Assembly (NCBI RefSeq): GCF_001807265.1
Contig: NZ_KV788403.1
Span: 1-64,000 of the forward strand
DNA length: 64,000 bases
Direction: 5' to 3'
Source of the DNA: Corynebacterium sp. HMSC05H05
GTDB taxonomy: Bacteria; Actinomycetota; Actinomycetes; Mycobacteriales; Mycobacteriaceae
Part shown: in pieces, positions 50,452 through 60,218 of the stretch
How positions within the stretch are numbered: the first letter of the stretch is position 1
Layout of the letters: the number at the start of each line of letters is the position of its first letter
The notes under the pieces: generated by a model
What the model was told of the DNA's origin: nothing
Seen by the model: only the letters and a program-made list of their open reading frames with translations
Database searches by the model: none
Made by a program: the position numbers and the translations under genes

Positions 50452-51540
50452 ATGACACCATTCCAAGAGTTTCTGAACACACAACCGACCATCCGCGTGC
50501 TTGAAGGCTTTGACAAGCGCGCCGCCATCGCCGCCGGCGTGATACCGAACCTGGCTAGCAAGTGGGAAGCGATCCACACGGTCTACTTTGGCCCCACGAG
50601 GTGGACCAAACACCAACGCCTCGCGAGAAAGGCCGCCGAAGAGTTCCCGCTGAGCCAGCTGGTCTACATCGAAGACCGGCTGAAAAAGATCCCGAACGAA
50701 GCCGAGCGGTGGCGCGTGCGCCGCAAGCTGCTGGAAAAGTTTTCCACCCACCACGAGCTGAAAGCCAAGGCCGACCGACTCATCCTCAAACCCGCCCGGA
50801 CAAAGCCGAAGCTGCAGGTCAGGTTCGGACGGTCCGTGCACGGCCGGCGCTCCATCCACATCACTGCCGACGAGCACGACGCCGCCGACATCGAGGCCTA
50901 CCTGCGCGAGGGCCTTGACCCGACTAAGCCGACAGGGCCGCAAATGCTCCGACGATTCCTCGATCTCGTTCGGGGATGCGGCGGAGGCATACCCTTTGCC
51001 GTGCGCCGCCCATTTGTGGTGGTGGGGCTGGACCAGCACGTGCAGATCCTCTCCGGCGATGGAGACGATGTAATCCTTGGACTCACCGACGGCACGACCA
51101 TCACCGGCGCCGAATACCTGGCATCGGAGCCCGAGCTGGCGGAAGTCGCCCTATTCCACCCGACCGAAGGTGCGTTGAACCTGTACAACACGCAGCGCTA
51201 CGCCAACGAAAAGCAGCGCGACCTCGCGCGGATGACGCTGACGGTGTGCCCGTGGCCGGGCTGTCGCCACGGCTCCGACGCCTGCGAGATCCACCACATG
51301 CAGTCGTGGGCCGAAGGAGGTGAGACGAACATGCGCAACCTCGTGCCGGTGTGCCGCTACCACAACCAGGTCAACCACGACATCGCCTCGCACGCCAACC
51401 GCCGCGGCAGCGTGAAACGGATCAAAGGGATCCCGACATGGGTTTCACCCAACGGGATCCCGGCGCCGAACCGGTACCACCCCTACGGGGCGATGGAGGT
51501 GCTGTTCGGCTCCGCCGCATCGGGGGCGCGGAGCACGTAG
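50452..51540 (+). CDS. HNH endonuclease domain protein
   Basis: A 362-residue protein. The C-terminal HNH nuclease has CPWPGCRHGSDACEIHHMQSWAEGG, NLVPVCRYHNQVNHD (zinc-binding cysteines and catalytic His-His). The N-terminal 250 residues are helical and basic with VRRKLLEKFS, resembling the DUF222-type partner. TAGCTT (50439-50444) ends 7 nt before the ATG. Unlike the HNH gene at 14698 there is no LexA box. Its 3' end overlaps the opposite acetyltransferase gene by 58 bp. Confidence 0.88.
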   Translation: MTPFQEFLNTQPTIRVLEGFDKRAAIAAGVIPNLASKWEAIHTVYFGPTRWTKHQRLARKAAEEFPLSQLVYIEDRLKKIPNEAERWRVRRKLLEKFSTHHELKAKADRLILKPARTKPKLQVRFGRSVHGRRSIHITADEHDAADIEAYLREGLDPTKPTGPQMLRRFLDLVRGCGGGIPFAVRRPFVVVGLDQHVQILSGDGDDVILGLTDGTTITGAEYLASEPELAEVALFHPTEGALNLYNTQRYANEKQRDLARMTLTVCPWPGCRHGSDACEIHHMQSWAEGGETNMRNLVPVCRYHNQVNHDIASHANRRGSVKRIKGIPTWVSPNGIPAPNRYHPYGAMEVLFGSAASGARST

Positions 51541-52013
51541 CGGGCCAGCGTGTCCTCGTGGTCGCGGATACGCACCGGGTCGGGGAGAAGGTCCTCGTAT
51601 GTGAATCCGGCTTTCTCGGCCGCGCGGCGCGAGGCGGCGTTGTCCACGGCGATGTGTAGCTCCAGGTGCTGCAGTCCGCGGGCGAGCGCGTGGGCGGCGA
51701 CGAGCCGCAGCGCCCGGGTGGTCAGGCCGCGGCCCCGGGCCCACGGTGCGGTGCTGTAGCCCAGCTCACCGCCGGGGCGCAGTTCGATGCTTCCGGCGAA
51801 GCGGCCGTCAAGGACATACGCCCACCGCTCGACGCCCTCCGGCACACCGGCAAGGAATTCGTCGGCGTGCTCGCCGGTGTAGGGGTGCGGCACGGTGGTC
51901 CAGCGCACCATCGCAGGGTCGTTGCTGGTGTCGATGATGTCCCTGCGCACCCCTGGCAGCGTGTTCACGTCGCTCCAGGGGAGCAGCGTCAGCTCCGCGT
52001 CGTGGAGGACCAC
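51483..52013 (-). CDS. GNAT-family N-acetyltransferase (RimJ/RimL-like)
   Basis: A 176-residue GNAT protein. It begins VVLHDAELTLLPWSD from GTG at 52013, 4 nt after the dapD stop. Acetyl-CoA motif: APWARGRGLTTRAL, followed by HLELHIAVDNAASRRAAEKAGFTYE, the RimL-type signature. Acceptor unknown. It follows dapD in the same operon, and its C-terminal coding part is antisense to the HNH gene end. Confidence 0.8.
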   Translation of the reverse strand: MVLHDAELTLLPWSDVNTLPGVRRDIIDTSNDPAMVRWTTVPHPYTGEHADEFLAGVPEGVERWAYVLDGRFAGSIELRPGGELGYSTAPWARGRGLTTRALRLVAAHALARGLQHLELHIAVDNAASRRAAEKAGFTYEDLLPDPVRIRDHEDTLARYVLRAPDAAEPNSTSIAP

Positions 52014-52017
52014 AGCG

Positions 52018-52992
52018 TTAGTTGGCGTGCAGGGCTTCGTTGAGCTCGATGCCCTTCGCGGGCACGGCCTCGACGGAGCCGGTGACGGAATTGCGGCGGA
52101 ACTGCAGGCCGTTTGCGCCGGAGAGCTCGAGCGCCTTGATCTCGGTGCCTGGTTCCTTGCCCAGGGCTTCGGCCACCGGCGCGGTGAGCACGACCTTGGT
52201 GCCGGCCGTGACGTAGAGGCCGGCTTCGACGATGCAGTCGTCGCCGAGCGAGATGCCCACGCCGGCGTTCGCGCCGAGGAGGCAGCGCTCGCCCAGCGAG
52301 ATGACTTCCTTGCCGCCGCCGGACAGGGTGCCCATGATGGATGCGCCGCCGCCGATGTCGGTGCCGTCGCCGACGACAACGCCGGCGGAGATGCGGCCCT
52401 CAACCATGGAGGCGCCGAGCGTTCCGGCGTTGAAGTTCACGAAGCCCTCGTGCATGACGGTGGTGCCCTCGGCGAGGTGGGCGCCGAGGCGGATGCGGTC
52501 GGCGTCGCCGATGCGCACGCCAGACGGCACGACGTAGTCGACCATGCGCGGGAACTTGTCCACGGAGAACACCACGACCGGGCCCTTGGCGGCAAGCTTG
52601 CCGCGCGTCATCTGGAAGTCGGAGACGGCGCAGGGGCCGTAGTTGGTCCACACCACGTTGGACAGAAGGCCGAACACGCCGTCCATGTTGGCGCCGTGGG
52701 GGCGGATCAGGCGGTGCGACAGCAGGTGCAGGCGCAGGTAGACGTCGTAGGCGTCCACGGCCGGCTCCGCCAGGTCTTTGATTGCGGTTTCCACTGCCAC
52801 GCGTGCCACGCCGCGTGCCTCGTCGGGGCCGACGAGCTCTTCGAAGCGGGCGTCGGGCTCTGCCAATCGACGCGTCCCGGTTTCCTCAACCGGCTCATCT
52901 ACTAACGGGGCGGGGTACCAAACGTCAAGCACGGTGCCGTCGTGGGTGATGGTGGCGACGCCGCGCGCAATCGCGGAAGTTGGGGAATTCAT
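52018..52992 (-). CDS. dapD: Tetrahydrodipicolinate N-succinyltransferase DapD
   Basis: A 324-residue enzyme of the actinobacterial DapD type. The N-terminal half has [17 protein letters not shown] and [24 protein letters not shown]; the left-handed beta-helix (about 165-285) shows hexapeptide repeats such as [20 protein letters not shown]. It succinylates tetrahydrodipicolinate in lysine and peptidoglycan synthesis. The start at 52992 is 5 nt after the permease stop, so it is the third gene of an operon. It has a paralogue at 55821-56741. Confidence 0.95.
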   Translation of the reverse strand: MNSPTSAIARGVATITHDGTVLDVWYPAPLVDEPVEETGTRRLAEPDARFEELVGPDEARGVARVAVETAIKDLAEPAVDAYDVYLRLHLLSHRLIRPHGANMDGVFGLLSNVVWTNYGPCAVSDFQMTRGKLAAKGPVVVFSVDKFPRMVDYVVPSGVRIGDADRIRLGAHLAEGTTVMHEGFVNFNAGTLGASMVEGRISAGVVVGDGTDIGGGASIMGTLSGGGKEVISLGERCLLGANAGVGISLGDDCIVEAGLYVTAGTKVVLTAPVAEALGKEPGTEIKALELSGANGLQFRRNSVTGSVEAVPAKGIELNEALHAN

Positions 52993-52997
52993 GCCAG

Positions 52998-54362
52998 TCA
53001 CCTTACGGCACCCCGGTTGCGGGTGAGGAAGGACATGGCGACCAGGATCAACGACAGGATGGTGACGCTGATGACCTGGGAGCGCGAAGCGTCGTCGAAA
53101 AGCATGAGCACCGTCAGACCCAGCAGCGCCGCCAGGGTCACCCACGGCACCCACGACGCGCCGCGCACACGCACCGCGGAGGCGCGGATGCGCGGGTGGA
53201 GCTTGATGAAGCTCAGAGTGATCATGATCCAGGTGACGATGAGGCAGCCGCCGGTGGCGGACATGATGAAGTCGATCATCCCCGGCGGGTTCCACCACTG
53301 CAGCCCCACGGCCACGAACGCGAAGAACACGGAGATGAGCACGGAGTTGCGCGGTACCCCTGCGGCGTTGGTGCGCGCCATCCACGCAGGAGCGTCGCCT
53401 TCGAGCGCCTGCTGGTAGCCCAGGCGCGAGGTGCCGTAGATCTGCGCGTTGAACGCGGACAAAAGCGCGAGCACGATCACGACTTCCATGAGCCCGGCCG
53501 CGCCCGGAATGTTGGCCATTTCCAACACGGCGGTAAACGGCGAGTCTGCGGCGGAGTCCGCGCCGTCGATGGCGGCGTAGGGCAGCAGCAGGATGATCAC
53601 GGTGACGGAGCCGATGTAGAACAGCGCGATGCGCCAGATAATCGAGTTCACGGCGCGCTTGACGTTGTCGGAGGGGTTTTCGGATTCGGCGGCGGCGATG
53701 GTGACCACTTCGATGCCGCCGAAGGCGAACGCCACCGCAAGCAGCCCGGCGGCGATGCCTGCGATGCCGTTGGGGGCGAAGCCGGATTCGCGCACGTGCT
53801 CGAAGCCGACGAAGCTGCTGGCGGGCAGCACCCCAGCCCACAGCAGCGCGCCGATGACTAGGAAGCCCAGGATGACGGCGATTTTGATCATGGCGAACCA
53901 GTACTCGAACTCGCCGAAGCCCTTGACTTGTGCGAGGTTCACGGCGGTGAGCACGACCACGACGACAAGCCCGGGCACCCATTGCGGCACGCCGAACCAG
54001 CCGGCCATCATGGCGGAGGCGCCTGTGAGTTCGGCGCCGCACGCCATGATCAGCAGGAAGTAGTAGATCCAACCGAGCAAAAACCCGGCCCAGTGGCCGA
54101 ACGCCATGCGCCCGTAGGTGGCAAATGAGCCGGAGGAGGGGTGCGCGGCGGCCATTTCGCCGAGCATGCGCATCACGGCGATGACGATCAGCCCGGCAAT
54201 GGCGTATGCGATGAGGATCGCGGGCCCGGCGGCGCGGATGCCCACGCCGACGCCGAGGAACAGCCCGGCGCCCACGGCGGTGCCGAGCCCCATGAGGGTG
54301 AGGTGGCGCGATTTCAGGCCGGAGCCGAGATCGCTGTTGCTTGTCGACGTTCCTCCGGCCAT
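52998..54362 (-). CDS. aroP: Aromatic/neutral amino-acid permease (AroP-like), copy 1
   Basis: A 454-residue APC-family permease with 12 helices: [27 protein letters not shown] at the N-terminus (substrate-binding GxGLF), [16 protein letters not shown], and [15 protein letters not shown]. It is next to dapD and, as in C. glutamicum where aroP lies beside dapE, probably imports aromatic amino acids. The ATG overlaps the stop of copy 2 (TGATG). Terminal sequence LTRNRGAVR. Confidence 0.85.
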   Translation of the reverse strand: MAGGTSTSNSDLGSGLKSRHLTLMGLGTAVGAGLFLGVGVGIRAAGPAILIAYAIAGLIVIAVMRMLGEMAAAHPSSGSFATYGRMAFGHWAGFLLGWIYYFLLIMACGAELTGASAMMAGWFGVPQWVPGLVVVVVLTAVNLAQVKGFGEFEYWFAMIKIAVILGFLVIGALLWAGVLPASSFVGFEHVRESGFAPNGIAGIAAGLLAVAFAFGGIEVVTIAAAESENPSDNVKRAVNSIIWRIALFYIGSVTVIILLLPYAAIDGADSAADSPFTAVLEMANIPGAAGLMEVVIVLALLSAFNAQIYGTSRLGYQQALEGDAPAWMARTNAAGVPRNSVLISVFFAFVAVGLQWWNPPGMIDFIMSATGGCLIVTWIMITLSFIKLHPRIRASAVRVRGASWVPWVTLAALLGLTVLMLFDDASRSQVISVTILSLILVAMSFLTRNRGAVR

Positions 54363-55750
54363 CAGGCGCCCCGATTCTTGTGCACGTTTTGGTGGATCGC
54401 GCCGGCGATGGCGATGACGCCGACGACGACGGTGACGGCGAGCATCTGGAAGCGCCCGTCCGGGTTGGCGAGCATGAGCGCAATCACGCCGCCGGCAAGG
54501 CCGATCATCACCCAGGGCAGGACGGCGGGAGCCCACATGCGCACGTCGGTGATTTCGCCGGTGGCGACGAGCTTGGGGTGCAAGCGCACGAACGAGAGGG
54601 CGACGACGATCCACAGCACGATCAGGCAGCCGCCGACGGCGTTGAGTAAGAACGCCAGTAGCCCCGGAGGGTTCCAGTACTGCAGGGCCACGGCGGCGAA
54701 CCCGAAGGCGACGGAGACGATCACGGCGCGCATGGGCACGCCGCGGGCGTCGGTGCGGGCGAAGGAGGCGGGGGCGTCGCCGCGCACGGCGAGGTTTTGC
54801 ATGAAGCGGGAGGAGCCGTAGATCTGGGTGTTGCAGGCGGACAGCAGCGCCACCACGATGACGGCTTCCATGATGCCGACTGCGCCCGGGATGTTGGCCA
54901 GCTCCAGTACGGCGGTGAAGGGGGAGTCGGCGGCGGAGTCCGCTCCGCCGATTTGGTCGAAAGGCAACAGCAGCACGATCAACAGCACGGAGCCGATGTA
55001 GAACACGGAGATGCGCCAGATGATGGAGCGGATTGCGGAGTGCACGCCCGCCTGCGGGTCCTCGGATTCGGCGGCGGCGACGGTGACCAGCTCAATGCCG
55101 CCGAATGCGAATGCCACGGCCAACAGTGCGGTGGCCACGCCGGACCAGCCGTTGGGCATGAAGCCGACCTCGCTGACGTTGCTCAGTCCCACGAACCCGC
55201 TGGCGGGCAGCACGCCGAGCCACAGCGCGACGCCGATGATCAAAAACGCGACGATGACGGCGACCTTGATCAGGGCGAACCAGAACTCGAACTCGCCGAA
55301 GTTTTTCACGGCGGAGAAGTTGACCACGGTAAACGCCACGATGGCCGCCAGCGCCGGGATCCACGGCGAGATGCCGAACCAGGCGGCGACGATGGCGGAG
55401 GCGCCGGTGATTTCCACGGCCATGATCATGATCATCATGAACCAGTACAGCCAGCCGATGGTGAACCCGGCCCATGGGCCGAATGCCTGGGCGGCGTAGG
55501 TGGAGAAGGTGCCGGAGGACGGCCTGGCAGCGACCATTTCGGCGAGCATCTGCATGAAGCAGACGGTGATGAATCCGGCGATGACGTACGCGATCAGCAC
55601 GGCCGGCCCGGCTGCTGCGATGCCCACGCCGGTGCCCAGGAAGAGGCCGGCGCCGATGGCGGAGCCGAGGCCCATCATGGTCAGGTGGCGTGTCTTCAGC
55701 CCTCGGGCGAGCGCGGTGGAGTCCGCGACGGGGGAAACTGGTGTCGACAT
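54362..55750 (-). CDS. aroP: Aromatic/neutral amino-acid permease (AroP-like), copy 2
   Basis: A 462-residue APC permease very similar in layout to its downstream neighbour ([58 protein letters not shown]). The two genes are adjacent and coupled, clearly a tandem duplication. TAAGGT ends 7 nt before the ATG. A 16-bp inverted repeat lies directly upstream of the -10 (55765-55780). Substrates probably overlap with copy 1. Confidence 0.86.
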   Translation of the reverse strand: MSTPVSPVADSTALARGLKTRHLTMMGLGSAIGAGLFLGTGVGIAAAGPAVLIAYVIAGFITVCFMQMLAEMVAARPSSGTFSTYAAQAFGPWAGFTIGWLYWFMMIMIMAVEITGASAIVAAWFGISPWIPALAAIVAFTVVNFSAVKNFGEFEFWFALIKVAVIVAFLIIGVALWLGVLPASGFVGLSNVSEVGFMPNGWSGVATALLAVAFAFGGIELVTVAAAESEDPQAGVHSAIRSIIWRISVFYIGSVLLIVLLLPFDQIGGADSAADSPFTAVLELANIPGAVGIMEAVIVVALLSACNTQIYGSSRFMQNLAVRGDAPASFARTDARGVPMRAVIVSVAFGFAAVALQYWNPPGLLAFLLNAVGGCLIVLWIVVALSFVRLHPKLVATGEITDVRMWAPAVLPWVMIGLAGGVIALMLANPDGRFQMLAVTVVVGVIAIAGAIHQNVHKNRGA

Positions 55751-55764
55751 GTCGAACACCTTAA

Positions 55765-55780
55765 ACGCAAGCTATTGCGT
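55765..55780 (-). promoter_or_regulatory. Inverted repeat next to the -10 of the permease operon
   Basis: ACGCAA-GCTA-TTGCGT is a perfect inverted repeat that sits between the -10 (TAAGGT, 55758-55763 minus) and the expected -35 region, a good place for a repressor to block RNA polymerase. Confidence 0.5.
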
Positions 55781-55820
55781 CAATGGCATTATATTCCGCT
55801 ATTTTGTGCGCATCGACGCC

Positions 55821-56741
55821 TCACGCCCGCCGCCGCACTACCGGTGAGGTGGAAAACGGCTCGTGTTCGATGCGCAGATCGTCGCGCCCGGCAATCGTCT
55901 GCGCGGGCACCTGTGCGCCGGCTTCGACGTCGAAGACCATGGTTTCCGGCTCGAGCATCACACCGACGCCGATTTCGCACCGGTCGCCTAAGTCCACCCC
56001 GATCACGCCGGCAGAGGGGTGCAGCCGGCAGTCCCGCCCGACCCGCATCGGCGCGCGTTCGTGTTCGCTGACGCGTGACGCCATCAGCGCCGACGACAGC
56101 GACAAGTCGGTCCCGCCGCCGACCACCACGGACGACGACAAACGTCCCTCGAGGCGCGCCGGGCCCAGCGTGCCCGCGTTGTAGGAGACGTAGCCTTCGC
56201 GCATCACGGATGTCCCCTCGGCGAGGTACGCCCCGAGCCGCACGCGCTCGGCCTCGGCGATGGTGACCCCGGAGGGCACGACGTAGTCGACCATGCGCGG
56301 CAGCCGGTCGATGCCGTAGACGTGGATCAGCCCGCGCGCCCGCAGGTTCGTGCGCACGGTTTCGAAGTTGTCCGCCAAACACGGGCCTTTGTTGGTCCAC
56401 ACCACCGGCTCCAACAAGTCCAGTGCGCCGTCCATGTTGATCGTCAGCGGCTCGACCATGCGGTGCGACAACAGGTGCAGGCGCAGAAACACGTCGTGCG
56501 CGTCGATGGGCGGCGCGTCCAGGTCCGCGATGACGGTGCGCACCGGCACGAGTTCCACCAGCCGGTCGTGGTCCGCGCCAATAAGTTTCAGAAACTTCGG
56601 GGTGAGTTCGTGGGCGCTGACGCGGTGGGTGCCGGAGGTGGCGTCGATAGGCAATAGCTCCGGCGACGGGAACCAAGTGTCCAGCACGGTGTCGTTCATG
56701 GCGATGTTGGCGATTCCGACGGCGCGCGCTCCTTGAGACAT
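55821..56741 (-). CDS. DapD paralogue (DapD2)
   Basis: A 306-residue paralogue of DapD sharing [17 protein letters not shown] and [25 protein letters not shown] and GTSVMREGYVSYNAGTLGP. The beta-helix half is more divergent: ERAPMRVGRDCRLHPSAGV replaces the usual [21 protein letters not shown], so the succinyl-CoA or substrate specificity may differ. A second dapD-like gene next to dapE is also known in C. glutamicum. Leaderless pattern (TAGACT 7 nt before the ATG). The full-length dispersed motif is at 56642. Confidence 0.88.
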   Translation of the reverse strand: MSQGARAVGIANIAMNDTVLDTWFPSPELLPIDATSGTHRVSAHELTPKFLKLIGADHDRLVELVPVRTVIADLDAPPIDAHDVFLRLHLLSHRMVEPLTINMDGALDLLEPVVWTNKGPCLADNFETVRTNLRARGLIHVYGIDRLPRMVDYVVPSGVTIAEAERVRLGAYLAEGTSVMREGYVSYNAGTLGPARLEGRLSSSVVVGGGTDLSLSSALMASRVSEHERAPMRVGRDCRLHPSAGVIGVDLGDRCEIGVGVMLEPETMVFDVEAGAQVPAQTIAGRDDLRIEHEPFSTSPVVRRRA

Positions 56742-56748
56742 GGCTGCG

Positions 56749-56764
56749 AGTCTAAACGTAGGAT
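56749..56764. promoter_or_regulatory. Back-to-back -10 elements of dapD2 and dapE
   Basis: Within only 29 bp between two divergent start codons, TAGACT (56749-56754, minus) and TAGGAT (56759-56764, plus) each end 6-7 nt before the start codon, implying two leaderless promoters with -35 regions overlapping the opposite gene. Confidence 0.6.
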
Positions 56765-56770
56765 CGCCGT

Positions 56771-57862
56771 GTGACTTCCTTAGATCTCTTCGCCGACCCA
56801 ATCGAACTTTCTGTGGCGCTCGTGGACATCGAGTCGCCCTCGCACCATGAGGAGGCGATCGCGGACGCCGTCGAAAGCGCGCTGCGCGGCCTCGAGCACG
56901 CGGAGGTTGCGCGCTTCGGCAACACGGTGGTGGCGCGCACGAACTTCCGCCTGGGTTCAAGGGTGGTCCTGGCCGGGCACATCGACACCGTCCCGCTCGC
57001 GGACAACACGCCACACAAGCTTCTCGACGGCACCCTCCACGGCTGCGGGTCCGTCGACATGAAGTCCGGCATGGCCTGCTATCTGGCCGCATTCGCGCGC
57101 CTGGCGGAGCCGGGCAAAGCCGCCCACGACCTGACCGTGATCGCCTACGAGGGCGAGGAGGTCGCCCAGGAGTACAACGGTCTGTTCCACTTGGAGCGCG
57201 ATCACCCGGAGTGGCTTGAAGGTGACATCGCGCTGCTCGGCGAGCCGTCCGGCGGCATCATCGAGGCCGGCTGCCAGGGCTCCATCCGCGTGTTCGTGGA
57301 CGCGGCAGGTACCCGTGCGCACTCCGCCCGCAGCTGGCTCGGCCACAATGCGGCGCACGATCTGGCCGGCGTGCTCACGCGCATCGCCGCCTACGAACCG
57401 CGCGCCGTGGACATCGACGGCTGCGAGTACCGCGAGGGCCTCAACGTGGTGGGGCTGGAGGGGTTTGTGGCCACCAACACCATCCCGGACCACGCGCGGT
57501 TGATCGTGAACTTCCGCTACGCGCCGGACCGCTCCGTCGAGGACGCCAAGGCGCACCTCGAGGAAGCGCTTTCGCTTGAGGACGGGCTCACGCTCACCTA
57601 CGACGACATCTCCCCGGCCGCCCTTCCCGGCCTGGGCGACCCCGTGGCCGCCGGCCTGGTCAAGGCTGTGGGCGGGAATTTCCGCGCGAAGTTCGGATGG
57701 ACGGACGTGGCGCGCTTTTCTAGCCTGGGAGTTCCCGCGGTCAACTTCGGCCCCGGAGACCCCGGTTTTGCCCACAAGAAGGACGAGCAGTGCCCGACGG
57801 ACCAGATCACGCAGGTCTTCGAGCAGCTGCTGTCGTATCTGAGCGTCAACGAAAGCGAGTAG
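56771..57862 (+). CDS. dapE: Succinyl-diaminopimelate desuccinylase DapE
   Basis: A 363-residue M20-family metallohydrolase. Metal ligands are visible in LAGHIDTVPL, GCGSVDMKSG and IAYEGEEVAQEYNG, and the C-terminus has FAHKKDEQC (the last metal histidine). It releases succinate from N-succinyl-LL-diaminopimelate, the step after DapC. GTG start after TAGGAT with 6 nt spacing. It is the first gene of a run dapE-LOG-folP2-gpgS. Confidence 0.95.
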   Translation: MTSLDLFADPIELSVALVDIESPSHHEEAIADAVESALRGLEHAEVARFGNTVVARTNFRLGSRVVLAGHIDTVPLADNTPHKLLDGTLHGCGSVDMKSGMACYLAAFARLAEPGKAAHDLTVIAYEGEEVAQEYNGLFHLERDHPEWLEGDIALLGEPSGGIIEAGCQGSIRVFVDAAGTRAHSARSWLGHNAAHDLAGVLTRIAAYEPRAVDIDGCEYREGLNVVGLEGFVATNTIPDHARLIVNFRYAPDRSVEDAKAHLEEALSLEDGLTLTYDDISPAALPGLGDPVAAGLVKAVGGNFRAKFGWTDVARFSSLGVPAVNFGPGDPGFAHKKDEQCPTDQITQVFEQLLSYLSVNESE

Positions 57863-57865
57863 TTA

Positions 57866-58651
57866 ATGGCCCCGCTGAACATCCCCCGCCCGGAGCGCGA
57901 CCGGAAGTTGCGCGGCCCGATCGCGTTGCGTGGCTCGGACCACCAGACGTCCACGTTCGACCAGCGCCTGCTTGAGGCGTTCGGGCACGCGGACAGTCAG
58001 TGGCGCCACGAGGACCCGTGGCGCGTGATGCGCATCCAGAGCGAGTTCGTCGCCGGCTTCGACGCGCTCAGCGAGATGCCGAAGGCCGTCACGGTGTTTG
58101 GCTCGGCGCGCCTGGGGGAGGGCACGGACGAGTACCAGTTGTCCTACGACGTGGGCAAGGCGCTGGTGGCGGCCGGTTACGCGGTGATCACCGGCGGCGG
58201 CCCGGGGCTGATGGAGGGGCCGAACCGCGGCGCGCACAACGCCGACGGCCTGTCGGTGGGCCTGGGCATCGAGCTGCCGTTCGAGCAGGGCCTGAACGAC
58301 TGGGTGGATCTGGGCTTAAACTTCCGGTACTTCTTCGCCCGCAAGACCATGTTTTTGAAGTACTCGCAGGCGTTTATCGCCCTGCCGGGAGGCTTCGGCA
58401 CGATGGACGAGGTCTTCGAGGTGCTGTGCATGGTGCAAACCGGCAAGGTCACCAACTTCCCGATCGTGCTGATGGGCACCGAGTTCTGGTCGGGGCTGGT
58501 GTCGTGGATCGAGGAGCAGCTGCTGGGCCGCGGTCTGATTTCGCCGGGCGACGAGAAGCTGTTTTTGGTCACCGACTCCGTCGACGAGGCGGTGGCGCAC
58601 ATCGTGGACACGCACAAGGTGATGACGGATCAGCGCCTCAAGGATGACTAA
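57866..58651 (+). CDS. LOG-family (TIGR00730) Rossmann protein
   Basis: A 261-residue protein of the lysine-decarboxylase-like LOG family: VTVFGSARLG, YAVITGGGPGLMEGPNRGA, FARKTMFLKYSQAFIALPGGFGTMDEVFEV. The PGGxGTxxE motif binds nucleotide phosphate, and members cleave nucleoside monophosphates or cytokinin-type ribotides. It follows dapE by 3 bp and overlaps folP2 by 8 bp. Its physiological substrate in bacteria is generally unknown. Confidence 0.9.
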   Translation: MAPLNIPRPERDRKLRGPIALRGSDHQTSTFDQRLLEAFGHADSQWRHEDPWRVMRIQSEFVAGFDALSEMPKAVTVFGSARLGEGTDEYQLSYDVGKALVAAGYAVITGGGPGLMEGPNRGAHNADGLSVGLGIELPFEQGLNDWVDLGLNFRYFFARKTMFLKYSQAFIALPGGFGTMDEVFEVLCMVQTGKVTNFPIVLMGTEFWSGLVSWIEEQLLGRGLISPGDEKLFLVTDSVDEAVAHIVDTHKVMTDQRLKDD

Positions 58652-59495
58652 GCCGCTCGCCGAGGTGATGGCGATTGTCAACCGCACGCCCGACTCGTTC
58701 TACGACAAGGGCGCGACATTCGCCTCCGAAAAAGCACTTTTGCGTATCGACGGCGCCGTGTCCGCCGGCGCCAGCATCATCGACATCGGCGGCGTCAAGG
58801 CCGGGCCTGGCGACGACGTGGACGTGGCCGAGGAGATCGACCGCGTCGTGCCGCTGATTGCTGCCGCGCGCGGGCGCCACCCGGACGTGACGTTGAGCGT
58901 GGACACCTGGCGCGCGCCGGTTGCCGAGGCCGCGATCGAAGCCGGCGCGGACCTGATCAACGACACCTGGGCCGGCTTCGACCCGGAGCTGGTGGAGGTT
59001 GCCGGCCACCACCGGGTGGGCTACGTCTGCTCCCACACCGGCGGGATTACGCCGCGCACCCGCCCGCACCGCGTGCATTACGACGACGTGGTCGCCGACG
59101 TCATCGCCGAGACCACCGCGCTGGCCGAGCGGGCCGCGTCGCTGGGCGTGCCGGAGGAGCGCATCTTCATCGACCCCACCCACGACTTTGGCAAGAACAC
59201 CTACCACGGACTCGAGCTTCTGCGCCGCGTGGACGAGCTGGTGGCCACGGGCTGGCCGGTGCTGATGGCGCTGTCGAACAAGGACTTCGTCGGCGAGACC
59301 CTCAACCGCGGGCTCAACGGCGCGGACATCACTGAGCGCGTCCCCGGCACACTCGCCGCCACTGCGTGGGCGGCCGCGCGCGGTGTCGCGGCCTTCCGCG
59401 TGCACGAGGTCGCAGCCACGCTGGATGTGATCCGCATGACCGCCGCGATCCAGGGCGGGATGGCTCCGCTCCACACCGTGCGGGGGCTCGCGTGA
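58644..59495 (+). CDS. folP2: Dihydropteroate synthase homologue FolP2
   Basis: A 283-residue TIM-barrel protein of the pterin-binding family: VMAIVNRTPDSFYDKG near the N-terminus, GASIIDIGGVKAGPG, LINDTWAG and VGYVCSHTGG. The position beside gpgS matches mycobacterial folP2, which does not replace folP1 in folate synthesis, so its real reaction is uncertain. ATG overlaps the LOG stop. The dispersed motif is at 58745 (LRIDGA). Confidence 0.9.
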   Translation: MTKPLAEVMAIVNRTPDSFYDKGATFASEKALLRIDGAVSAGASIIDIGGVKAGPGDDVDVAEEIDRVVPLIAAARGRHPDVTLSVDTWRAPVAEAAIEAGADLINDTWAGFDPELVEVAGHHRVGYVCSHTGGITPRTRPHRVHYDDVVADVIAETTALAERAASLGVPEERIFIDPTHDFGKNTYHGLELLRRVDELVATGWPVLMALSNKDFVGETLNRGLNGADITERVPGTLAATAWAAARGVAAFRVHEVAATLDVIRMTAAIQGGMAPLHTVRGLA

Positions 59496-60208
59496 GGGTC
59501 AGCGTGGTCATCCCTGCGTTGAATGAGCAGGAGACGGTGGCGGGGGTCGTCGAGAAGTGTTTGGCATCGAATGCCAACGAGGTGCTGGTGATCGACCCCG
59601 ACTCCACCGACGACACCGCCAAGCGCGCAGCCGACGCAGGTGCGAAGGTGGTGCCGTGGCGCGAGGTGGACCCCCGCGAGCCGTGGGAGGGCAAGGGCGA
59701 GGCGCTGTGGCGCGGCGTCAAAGCGGCCACCGGCGATGTGGTGGTGTTCGTGGACGCGGACGTGACCTCGCTGGAGCCGTGGTGGGTCGACGCGCTCGCC
59801 GAACCGTTGCGCGACGACAGCGTCCACCTGGTCAAGGCCTCCTATGAGCGCGCCCGCGCCGGCGGCCGCGTCACCGAGCTGACCGCCAAGCCGCTGTTGC
59901 GCGCCCTGTTTCCGCAGCTTGCGCACATCCGCCAGCCGCTCGCCGGCGAGTACGCCATCCGGCGTGACACCGCGCTTCGCCTCCCGTTCGTCGCCGGCTA
60001 CGGCGTCGAGGCAGGCCTGCTCATCGACGTCGCCTCGGCCCACACACCCACCTCCATCGCTGAAGCTGAGCTGAGCCCACGCGAGCACCGCAACCGCCCG
60101 CTGACCCAGCTGGGGCCGATGGCGGACGTGGTCTCGCGCACCATCCTGGGGCGCGCAGGGGTGGGCGGAATCCAGGTCCGCGAGCGCCCCGCCTGGGTGG
60201 ACGGTTAA
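59492..60208 (+). CDS. gpgS: Glucosyl-3-phosphoglycerate synthase GpgS
   Basis: A 238-residue GT-A glycosyltransferase. It has SVVIPALNEQETVAGVV, the UDP-glucose-binding EVLVIDPDSTDDT, the metal-binding FVDADVTS and LAGEYAIRRD, all GpgS signatures. It makes glucosyl-3-phosphoglycerate, the precursor of methylglucose lipopolysaccharides in mycobacteria; corynebacteria have the enzyme but fewer downstream genes. GTG start overlaps the folP2 stop. Confidence 0.92.
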   Translation: MRVSVVIPALNEQETVAGVVEKCLASNANEVLVIDPDSTDDTAKRAADAGAKVVPWREVDPREPWEGKGEALWRGVKAATGDVVVFVDADVTSLEPWWVDALAEPLRDDSVHLVKASYERARAGGRVTELTAKPLLRALFPQLAHIRQPLAGEYAIRRDTALRLPFVAGYGVEAGLLIDVASAHTPTSIAEAELSPREHRNRPLTQLGPMADVVSRTILGRAGVGGIQVRERPAWVDG

Positions 60209-60218
60209 ACTAACCGTC

